A stretch of 27,027 nucleotides of DNA from Flavobacteriales bacterium UBA4422. Lineage in GTDB: Bacteria; Bacteroidota; Bacteroidia; Flavobacteriales_G; Salibacteraceae. The notes under the pieces were generated by a model. That model searched no databases. It was not told where the DNA came from and saw only the letters and a program-made list of their open reading frames with translations. The stretch covers positions 1-27,027 of the forward strand of contig DGQE01000026.1 in the NCBI GenBank assembly GCA_002389645.1. The letters are read 5' to 3'. The stretch's first letter is position 1; each line of letters opens with the position of its first letter. A program made the translations under genes and the position numbers. Shown one piece after another: positions 8,339-15,034 of this stretch.

Positions 8339-8958
8339 CGCTCTATTAAAGCTAATAGTATTGCTAGTGTTGATAATAACACCACTTTAATCCATTTGGT
8401 TGTAGTCCAAAACGATGGGTGCTTTATCATTCGAGCTGCGCGCCCAGATATTATAGCAATGCCTGAAAAAATAATGAAAGAAACTAGCATAAACACTACA
8501 CCTAATGTCATCATTTGATACATTGGGCTCCATCCATCATTACTCACAAATTGGGGCAATAAAGCAATAAAGAAAATACTGACTTTCGGGTTTAGTACAT
8601 TCATTACAAAACCTCTTTTGAAGATGGTGAAGAATGGCTCTGTCGCTGCTTGTTTTCCTACCACAACATCCAATGGTTTTTCTTTAAACGCACCATAAGC
8701 CAAGTATAATAAATAAGCTGAGCCTAAATATTTAATTAGGCTAAATGCAATGTCGTTCTGTATAATTAGCAATGAGATTCCTGTAGCTACAAGTGTGGTA
8801 TGAATAATCACTCCACTCATTAAACCCGTAGTTATACCAACGCCTTGTCTCCATCCTCTTGAAACACTCTCAGTTAGCACATAAACGTTATCAGGCCCAG
8901 GAGTTGCTGCCAATAGCAGTGTTGCAAATGCAAACTGTAATAGAAGTGATAACTCCAT
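8335..8958 (-). CDS. LysE/RhtB-family amino acid exporter
   Basis: This 207-aa inner-membrane protein has about six hydrophobic segments. The family signature ATPGPDNVYVLTES lies near residues 17-30, followed by GWRQGVGITTG, matching threonine/homoserine and lysine exporters (RhtB/LysE, usually about 205 aa). NPKVSIFFIALLPQF in the middle is also typical. The exported amino acid cannot be read from sequence. Its ATG overlaps the stop of the peptide transporter gene by one base (TAATG), and its own stop overlaps the thiol-protein start (ATGA), so all three are probably translated from one mRNA. Confidence 0.92.
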   Translation of the reverse strand: MELSLLLQFAFATLLLAATPGPDNVYVLTESVSRGWRQGVGITTGLMSGVIIHTTLVATGISLLIIQNDIAFSLIKYLGSAYLLYLAYGAFKEKPLDVVVGKQAATEPFFTIFKRGFVMNVLNPKVSIFFIALLPQFVSNDGWSPMYQMMTLGVVFMLVSFIIFSGIAIISGRAARMIKHPSFWTTTKWIKVVLLSTLAILLALIER

Positions 8959-10286
8959 TACCGTGCAATATCTTCTTCAGCGCCATGCGCTAAGGCCTTT
9001 AATCTTTTCACGAATACAAGAAGTAACAACCCGAACGCTAGACAGAAAATTGTAACACCACCAAAAACTTCTAAAGCACCCGCGCTTTCAGCAGCTTCTC
9101 CAATCCAGCCGGCAACTTTATTCCCTAAGCCGGTAACTGCAAAATATGCTCCCATCATAAAACTAGCGTATTTAGCAGGCGCTAATTTGGTTATAAATGA
9201 TAGGGCAACTGGAGAACTACTCAATTCGCCTACTACATGAAGTAAATAGGAGAGAAGCAACCAGTAAAGACTAGCTTTCTCTAAAGCCAAAACACTTACT
9301 TCATAAGCGGCACCCATAAGAGCCATAAATCCAAAACCCATTATGATCGTTCCGATAGCCATTTTGAATATGGCAGATGATTCTTTGCCTTTCTTTTTCC
9401 ACCATAACCAAAATGCGGCCATTGGTGCTCCAAGAATTATGACATAAAATGCGTGCAACGATTGTAAGAAGCTTGCCGGTATCTCATATCCAAAAACTAC
9501 CCGGTCTACAGTTTGCTTAGCATAAAGGTTCATAAAGCCACCAGCCTGCTCGTATGCTCCCCAGAACACAATCATAATCAAAAAGGACAGCATTAATACA
9601 ATCGTTCTGTCCTTTTCAATTTTAGTCAATGGTTGCTTCATCAAAGCGGCAGACTCAGGGCTTGATCGGTGTGAATCTCCAATACCTGTTAGGTGCTTTT
9701 GGCCAAATACATAGACAATCTGACCTAATATCATTCCAAAACCAGCCAAGCTAAACCCCAAATGCCAGTCTACTACTTCACCGAAATAGCCAACAAGAAG
9801 CGGAGCTGAAAATGCGCCAATATTAATTCCGATATAGAAAATGGTGAATCCAGCATCCCGTTTCACATCACCTTTTTTGTACAATCCACCAACCATAGTG
9901 CTGATGTTTGGTTTGAGTGCACCAACACCAGAAATGATTAGTGCTAGACCGGAATAAAATGCAACTATCGTATCTATGGCCAATATAAATTGACCAAAAA
10001 TTATTAATACACCGCCCACTAGAACTGATTTCTTTTGACCGAGCCATCGGTCGGCCAGCAATCCTCCAGGTATACTCATCATGTAAACAAGCATTCCATA
10101 CCAACCATAAAGCTCTAATGCTGACTCATTACTCCATCCGAGACCTGGGTTGTCACCTAATTTTTCTGCTGTTAGGTATAGCACAAGTATAGCGCGCATT
10201 CCATAAAATGAAAAACGTTCCCACAACTCTGTAAAGAATAGAATGAATAGGCCTTTCGGGTGTCCAAAAACAGTATTTTGCTCCAT
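8958..10286 (-). CDS. POT/PTR2-family proton-dependent oligopeptide transporter
   Basis: This 442-aa polytopic membrane protein imports di- and tripeptides together with protons. The hallmark ExxERFxYY motif is present as E20-LW-E23-R24-F25-S-F27-Y28, so the first of the two tyrosines is Phe. GALKPNIS further on is the second PTR2 signature. It is somewhat shorter than many Bacteroidota homologues (about 480-520 aa) but shows no break. It is the first gene of a minus-strand operon with LysE and a thiol protein. The pairing with an amino acid exporter would fit peptide uptake followed by release of excess amino acids (inference). The ATG at 10286 sits just before the conserved N-terminus. Confidence 0.93.
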   Translation of the reverse strand: MEQNTVFGHPKGLFILFFTELWERFSFYGMRAILVLYLTAEKLGDNPGLGWSNESALELYGWYGMLVYMMSIPGGLLADRWLGQKKSVLVGGVLIIFGQFILAIDTIVAFYSGLALIISGVGALKPNISTMVGGLYKKGDVKRDAGFTIFYIGINIGAFSAPLLVGYFGEVVDWHLGFSLAGFGMILGQIVYVFGQKHLTGIGDSHRSSPESAALMKQPLTKIEKDRTIVLMLSFLIMIVFWGAYEQAGGFMNLYAKQTVDRVVFGYEIPASFLQSLHAFYVIILGAPMAAFWLWWKKKGKESSAIFKMAIGTIIMGFGFMALMGAAYEVSVLALEKASLYWLLLSYLLHVVGELSSSPVALSFITKLAPAKYASFMMGAYFAVTGLGNKVAGWIGEAAESAGALEVFGGVTIFCLAFGLLLLVFVKRLKALAHGAEEDIAR

Positions 10287-10351
10287 GATGTATAAAGTTG
10301 GCGCTGAAAGTAAAACCTATCAATCAATTATCAGGGCCTAAATTCACAGTT

Positions 10352-10843
10352 ATGTTACTTCGAGAAGCTCTTGCTGCAGATGAAACTTCTATTTTAGAAA
10401 TCATGAATCAGGCAATCCTTGATCAGAAAAACGCCTATTTATCTCGGTTTGATAATGAACATGGTAGAGTTTGGTTCAACGGGCTTATGGACAAAGGGCT
10501 AATTGTATTAGTTGTAGTATTAGATGATGTGATTTGTGGTTGGGGAGCTTTAACTCCATATCGAGAGGGCAGGGGAGCTCTATCGCAAAATGTTGAAATT
10601 ACATTTTATGTTCATGAAAGGTTTAAAAGAAGAGGAGTGGCTTCAATGCTGATTAAAGACTTAGAGAAAAGAGCAAAGCAGTTGAATAAATCGCAATCGG
10701 TGGCCATATTATTGGATGACAATAAGGAAAGTAAAACTTTACTAAAGAAAGCGGGGTATCAAATTCTCGGATATTTTCCTGATATCGCAAGTTTCCAAAA
10801 CAAAGTATGTGGTCATTTATATATGTGGAAAGCATTGCTGTAG
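10352..10843 (+). CDS. GNAT-family N-acetyltransferase
   Basis: This is a GNAT fold acetyltransferase of the phosphinothricin-acetyltransferase-like type. It starts MLLREALAADETSILEIMNQAI, the usual beta1-alpha1 start, and has VEITFYVHERFKRRGVAS, whose RRGVAS forms the acetyl-CoA pyrophosphate loop. The end (KAGYQILGYFPDIASFQNK) contains the C-terminal Tyr region. I choose the ATG at 10352, giving 163 aa, because it places the GNAT core at the N-terminus. The longer reading from a TTG at 10298 adds 18 residues with no family character and starts within 12 bp of the divergent transporter gene. Substrate is unknown. It stands alone, divergent from the transporter operon. Confidence 0.87.
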   Translation: MLLREALAADETSILEIMNQAILDQKNAYLSRFDNEHGRVWFNGLMDKGLIVLVVVLDDVICGWGALTPYREGRGALSQNVEITFYVHERFKRRGVASMLIKDLEKRAKQLNKSQSVAILLDDNKESKTLLKKAGYQILGYFPDIASFQNKVCGHLYMWKALL

Positions 10844-10927
10844 GTCAATAACATGTGTGACGAGAGTCATGCTTAACATCTAAACTTCAGTCTTAGGTTA
10901 ACGTATATTCATACAGTTATAAAGCAC

Positions 10928-11362
10928 ATGAACAACCTCCTAAACATACCGATAATATCTGCCTATTACTCGATGCGCAAACCAGGTGTAATTGATAAGG
11001 CACATGGTTGTGAATACCCTGTGGTTGTGCTTGATGCTGACGCTGAAATCTTCAGTATTTCAGGAGATTCTGAGCCGGAAAACGCAAAAGAGTTTTTCGC
11101 AGATATCTTTATTTGGCTTGAGATGTATTCCCTTTGTCCGCTTAAAAATCAATCGCTAATTGTAGATTTAACAGGATTTAATTCTAGTTCATCACTTTAC
11201 CTTCTTAAACTATTTGAAATGTGGTTAAGCATAGATAACAGTAATTCTGTAACCTGGAAATACCATTCAACAGATGACAGTATGCTTAAGGCAGGAGAGG
11301 AATATGCAGAGATGGTAGGAGGGCGATTTCTATTGGAAGCTAAAAAAGAAACTACTGTTTAG
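10928..11362 (+). CDS. SiaC-like (DUF1987) regulatory phosphoprotein
   Basis: The 144-aa protein matches the SiaC/DUF1987 pattern: IFSISGDSEPENAKEFFADI, then WLEMY, a beta strand LIVDLTGFNSSSS, VTWKYHSTDDSML and KAGEEYAEMV. In Pseudomonas, SiaC is phosphorylated on a Thr by the kinase SiaB, dephosphorylated by SiaA, and in its free form activates the diguanylate cyclase SiaD. The family N-T-S-S motif is here N85-S86-S87-S88, so the expected acceptor is Ser instead of Thr. No kinase, PP2C phosphatase or GGDEF gene is adjacent. The 3' end overlaps the convergent peroxidase gene by 11 bp. Family assignment rests on remembered pattern, not a search. Confidence 0.8.
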   Translation: MNNLLNIPIISAYYSMRKPGVIDKAHGCEYPVVVLDADAEIFSISGDSEPENAKEFFADIFIWLEMYSLCPLKNQSLIVDLTGFNSSSSLYLLKLFEMWLSIDNSNSVTWKYHSTDDSMLKAGEEYAEMVGGRFLLEAKKETTV

Positions 11363-12403
11363 GCGTCAAAGGGTTTTGCTTATATTTTTCCGGCACCTCT
11401 CCTTTTAATGACCTCATAAAAACCATTACATTTTTAACCTCTTCACCGTTCATTTTGTAATCTAGCTGAATATCAGCCATGATTTTCACTGCTTCTTTCA
11501 AATCTTTAACGCTGCCATCATGGAAATATGGATATGTTTCTGTTATGTTTCTTAATGATGGCACTTTAAACATATACTCATCCAGCTCTTCATTTGTCAA
11601 GTCAGCCACTCCTTTGTCAATTTTTTCACTTTTGGTTGCCTCCCAATATGGCTTGTAAACCCCAAATCGATGGAACTGATTCCCACCAAGCAAAGGGCCA
11701 TTGTGACAAGTGTTGCATCCTGTGAGCGTAAATGTGAGAAGACCTTTCTTTTCTTCAAGAGTCAAGGCCTGTTTGTCTCCTTTTAAGTATTTGTCGAACC
11801 TTGAAGGAGTCAGTAGTTGTCTTTCAAACACACCAATTGCTCTTTGCATGTTTTCATAAGTAATGGGATTGGCTTGATCAGGAAACGCCTTTAAAAAAAC
11901 TCCTGATAAACCTGAACTTCCTTGAGTCTTTCAACCATAAAGCTTTTACTAGGGATATTCATCTCAACGGGGTTCAATACTGGACCACCTGCTTGTTCTT
12001 CTACATCAGCAGCTCTTCCGTCCCAAAATTGAACATTGTGCAAGGCAGCGTTGAGTGTTGTTGGTGAGTTTCGACCTCCATTTCCTCCCAATTCACATGG
12101 GCTAGTCGGCAAATTGTCCACTCCATAACTGTCAAGATTATGACAAGAATTACAACTAATGTTTCCATCTTTTGATAGGCGCGTATCGAAGTAGAGTATA
12201 TGCCCGAGTTCAATTTTGGAATCTGAAGTTATGTTTTGAGGGTTGTCAGCCCTCACTGGTAAAGCTTGATATGAATTTAACTTATCACTTAATAATTCGT
12301 CATAGCGCCTTGATTCATTGTTTGTTTGTGCCTCATTATCTGATGTTCCGCATGAAGTGAGAACTATAGCTGCTATAATGGTGAAAATGTAGTGGGATTT
12401 CAT
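11352..12403 (-). pseudogene. Di-heme cytochrome c peroxidase (MauG/CcpA-type) lipoprotein, interrupted by a frameshift at a T7 run
   Basis: The gene encodes a periplasmic di-heme peroxidase that would reduce H2O2 with electrons from cytochrome c. The 5' part (12403-11891) has a lipobox LTSC near residue 18, the first heme motif CNSCH, then NSPTTLNAALHNVQFWDGRA; it stops at TAA 11893-11891. The 3' part (open from before 11849 to 11352) has FERQLLTPSRFDKYL, the second heme motif CNTCH, VPSLRNI and YFHDGS. The two frames join if the T7 run at 11899-11893 is read as eight T, or the ribosome slips -1: the join gives EFF-LKAFPDQANPITYEN-MQRAIG, exactly the expected family sequence. The restored protein is 350 aa. 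An ATG at 12403 is preferred over a TTG at 12409. It may be a pseudogene, a sequencing error or a slippage gene. Confidence 0.88.
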
Positions 12404-12419
12404 GATCAATAATTTGGTT

Positions 12420-12427
12420 CAAAATTA
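12420..12427 (-). promoter_or_regulatory. Putative -7 box for the cytochrome c peroxidase gene
   Basis: TAATTTTG on the minus strand fits TAnnTTTG and ends 17 bp before the ATG at 12403. It gives the peroxidase its own promoter, separate from the DUF2237 gene that ends at 12457. No TTG is seen at the usual -33 spacing. Confidence 0.4.
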
Positions 12428-12456
12428 TCAACAACACCCCTTTATGTTTGGTGATA

Positions 12457-12840
12457 CTAGTCACTCAAGCCTATATCATTTCTATAAGCATGTTTAATAA
12501 GGTCATCTAGTTGAAGTATGTTGAGCGTACATTCATGAGTGGCCTCAAGAATAACTTTCGGAGCGACACCTGCATCAAAAGCCTCTTTCCATCTAGAAGC
12601 ACAAAGACACCATTTATCTCCTGACTTAAGCCCGCTAAAATTAAACTCAGGTCTTGGTGTGATGAGATCGTTTCCATGAATCTTAGAAAAGTTCAAGAAA
12701 TCCTCGGTCATTACAGAGCAAACTGCGTGCATGCCGATATCTTCTTCATTAGTTTTACAACATCCATCACGGAAATAACCGGTCATAGGCGCTTTGCTGC
12801 ATGTGATAATAGGTTGACCGAACACATTCAAGTTTTCCAT
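12457..12840 (-). CDS. DUF2237 family protein
   Basis: This 127-aa cytoplasmic protein shows the whole DUF2237 pattern: NVFGQPIITCSKAPMTGYFR, GCCKTNEEDIGMHAVCSVMT, GNDLITPRPEFNFSGLK and DKWCLCASRWKEAFDAGVAP, ending in LEATHECTL. Many Cys and His are conserved, so metal or redox chemistry is possible, but the function is not known. The ATG lies 3 bp after the stop of the PPK2 gene, so the two are one operon. It is intact, unlike its upstream neighbour; an amber codon in PPK2 could lower its expression by polarity. Confidence 0.92.
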   Translation of the reverse strand: MENLNVFGQPIITCSKAPMTGYFRDGCCKTNEEDIGMHAVCSVMTEDFLNFSKIHGNDLITPRPEFNFSGLKSGDKWCLCASRWKEAFDAGVAPKVILEATHECTLNILQLDDLIKHAYRNDIGLSD

Positions 12841-12843
12841 TTC

Positions 12844-13740
12844 CTACGATTTTTGTTCTAAACCCAGTTCAATCTCTATTTGTTTGCGTGCGATTTCTAA
12901 ATGCGACTTGGCTTCTTTATCGAGAATTGGGTATTTAGGTGAAAGGGAGTTAATCTCATCAACAATGATCTGACTTACAAGCGCACGCATAAACCACTTG
13001 TGGTCTGCTGGGATGATATGCCATGGCGCATGTGTCTTAGATGTCATTTGGATGCATTTTTCATAGGCTTTTTGATAATCATCCCAATAAGCCCTTTCTT
13101 TCATATCAGATTCCGAAAACTTCCAATTTTTATCCTCTCTTTTAAAGCGTTTTAAAAACCTTTTTGCTTGTTCCTTTTTGGATAAGTGTAGAAAGAACTT
13201 GATCACTTTTATTCCATTCGTATGAAGTCTTTGCTCATAGTTATTTATTTGGGCGTAACGCTCATGCCAAAATGAATTGGTAATATCACTCACCTTTCCA
13301 ATATGCGATAAGTTTTGGCGAAGGACTATTTCTGGATGAACTTTAGCAACAAGGACTTCTTCATAATAAGATCGATTGAAGATTCCGATCATTCCCTTTT
13401 CTGGCAAATCTCGAGTGCTTCTCTACAAATAATCATGTCCTAGTTCTAAACTATTGGGGTGCTTAAAGCTTTTCACAAAACAACCTTGAGGGTTAATGCC
13501 TGACATGACATGGTTTATAGTACTGTCTTTGCCAGCTGCATCCATAACTTGAAAAATAATCAGTACAGCATGCTTGCCACTGGCATATAATTTATCCTGC
13601 AATATTCTCAGGTCCAATATATTTCCGACCATAGCTTCAATAGCCATAACCTTACTCAGATCTGCTGTATAGCCTGGGTCTATGGACGATAAAGAAAACT
13701 TGTGTCCTCCACTACTAATTTTGAACTTGTGTGTTTTCAT
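12844..13740 (-). pseudogene. Polyphosphate kinase 2 (PPK2) family, interrupted by an in-frame amber codon
   Basis: PPK2 enzymes transfer phosphate between polyphosphate and nucleotides. The reading frame is continuous from 13740 to 12844 (298 residues plus stop) except for TAG at 13425-13423, codon 106. Upstream lie the Walker A-like DAAGKDST and GCFVKSFKHPNSLELGHDYL. Downstream come RSTRDLPEKGMIGIFNRSYYEEVL (Walker B region), then KREDKNWKF and SDMKERAYWDDY of the lid. The family normally reads HDYLWR at the lesion, so TAG replaces a Trp TGG by one G-to-A change. No frameshift is needed. Without readthrough the N-terminal piece has Walker A but lacks the lid, so no activity is expected. A downstream TTG (13407) could start the C-terminal piece but this would also be inactive. 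Confidence 0.9.
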
Positions 13741-13777
13741 TGATGATTTTTATTCATCTGAACAAAATACACAAAGT

Positions 13778-13996
13778 CTAATAACGATCAGGATGAACAA
13801 ATTGATCAACAAACTGAAGGAAGTTTTCAGGTGGGTGATGTCCTTTATCGTAATGTCGAGTTAAATGAAAAAACACTTTCTCTTGATGAAGGTAATATCT
13901 GTTCGCAATACTATGAGACAAGTCAACCTTGGCTGGATCGTGTCGTTCAAAGAACTCTTCAAGTCTCTGCTGGAATTGTTGTTTGGTGAATGTCAT
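13778..13996 (-). CDS. Small conserved-looking protein upstream of PPK2
   Basis: This 72-aa acidic/basic mixed protein has no signal or membrane segment and no family I can name. It reads like a compact helical protein (FTKQQFQQRLEEFFERHDP, then NRYYLHQEKVFFHLTRHY). It lies 37 bp upstream of the PPK2 start on the same strand and has a TACATTTG -7-like box just before its ATG, so it is probably the first gene of an operon small protein-PPK2-DUF2237. Overlapping plus-strand reading frames have poorer composition. A role linked to polyphosphate is only a guess from position. Confidence 0.72.
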   Translation of the reverse strand: MTFTKQQFQQRLEEFFERHDPAKVDLSHSIANRYYLHQEKVFFHLTRHYDKGHHPPENFLQFVDQFVHPDRY

Positions 13997-14015
13997 GATT
14001 GTTTTTGTTTGTACT

Positions 14016-14023
14016 CAAATGTA
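14016..14023 (-). promoter_or_regulatory. Putative -7 box for the small protein-PPK2-DUF2237 operon
   Basis: TACATTTG on the minus strand matches TAnnTTTG exactly and ends 20 bp before the ATG at 13996, placing the start of the transcript about 12 nt before the gene. No TTG is seen at the usual -33 spacing. Confidence 0.42.
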
Positions 14024-14161
14024 ATTACGGTAAAACTGAAAATTCCTGATCTATATCTGTTTTGAAACTTATATCGAACAGCTTTTTTTGAGTAATTCAG
14101 CGTATTGCTGATCTTATTCATTTGGCTACCTTACACGTTTTAATTTTATTAAATTATTCAT

Positions 14162-14971
14162 ATGAATATTCCAAAGTTTATAGTTCCAATTGTAGCCGTA
14201 GTTTTTATAGTAATTTACATTCTAGCAACATCAACTAAAACCATAGATTCCGGTAAAGCTGGTGTGCTTTATCGTAAATTTTCTAATGGTGTTGACACCA
14301 CGCATACATATTCTGAAGGGTTTCACATAATTGCCCCATGGAATACCATGTTCATCTACGAGGTAAGACAGCAAGAAATTTTTGAAAAAATGGCAGTTCT
14401 ATCTTCTAACGGCCTTGATATCAAGTTAGATGCATCTATTTGGTTTCAGCCTGATTTTTCGAAGCTGGGGAACTTACATCAAGAGAAAGGGGAAAACTAC
14501 ATTGAGCGAATTATCATGCCTGCAGTTAGGTCAGCTACTCGAAGTGTTGTAGGAAGGTATACACCCGAGCAGATTTATTCGAGTAAAAGAGACGCTATTC
14601 AACAAGAAATTTTTGAAGAAACAAAGAAAATAGTTGCAGGCCAATATATTCAGTTGAATAGTGTTTTGGTAAGAGATGTGACGTTGCCAACAACAATTAA
14701 AGAAGCTATTGAACGTAAGCTAAGGCAAGAGCAAGAATCTTTAGAATATGAATTTAGACTTGAAAAAGCTGAGAAAGAAGCGGAAAGGCAACGCATAGAA
14801 GCTGAAGGAAAAGCAACCGCTAATAAATTATTGAATGCTTCTCTTTCGTCAAATATTCTTAAAGAAAAGGGCATTGAGGCCACTTTAAAACTTGCAGAGT
14901 CTCAGAATTCTAAAGTCATAGTTATTGGATCAGGAGGGGATGGTATGCCGATTATTTTGAATGGAAACTAA
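14162..14971 (+). CDS. Prohibitin/SPFH-domain membrane protein
   Basis: This 269-aa protein has one N-terminal membrane anchor (about residues 6-24) followed by an SPFH (prohibitin/HflC-like) domain. The domain contains VDSGKAG-like IDSGKAGVLYRKF, EGFHIIAPWN and VLSSNGLDIKLDASIWFQ. A long charged coiled coil follows around residues 190-245 (RKLRQEQESLEYEFRLEKAE, then EKEAERQRIEAEGKA). The hydrophobic tail IVIGSGGDGMPIILNG is typical of bacterial prohibitin-like proteins. These assemble into membrane rings that organise membrane microdomains or modulate the FtsH protease. No FtsH or NfeD partner is adjacent. The ATG at 14162 starts just before the anchor. Confidence 0.92.
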   Translation: MNIPKFIVPIVAVVFIVIYILATSTKTIDSGKAGVLYRKFSNGVDTTHTYSEGFHIIAPWNTMFIYEVRQQEIFEKMAVLSSNGLDIKLDASIWFQPDFSKLGNLHQEKGENYIERIIMPAVRSATRSVVGRYTPEQIYSSKRDAIQQEIFEETKKIVAGQYIQLNSVLVRDVTLPTTIKEAIERKLRQEQESLEYEFRLEKAEKEAERQRIEAEGKATANKLLNASLSSNILKEKGIEATLKLAESQNSKVIVIGSGGDGMPIILNGN

Positions 14972-15034
14972 AGTCTTCTCACAACCGTAGCATAATTAGT
15001 CGTCTGACATTTGAAGACAGAAGAGTAACACCAC

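Noticed and set aside
10298..10351. TTG start extending the GNAT protein by 18 residues
   Set aside because: The added residues lack family character; the ATG at 10352 begins the normal GNAT fold.
13865..14065. 66-codon plus-strand frame opposite the small PPK2-linked protein
   Set aside because: Its product looks like translated antisense; the minus-strand gene has a better start, promoter-like box and operon context.
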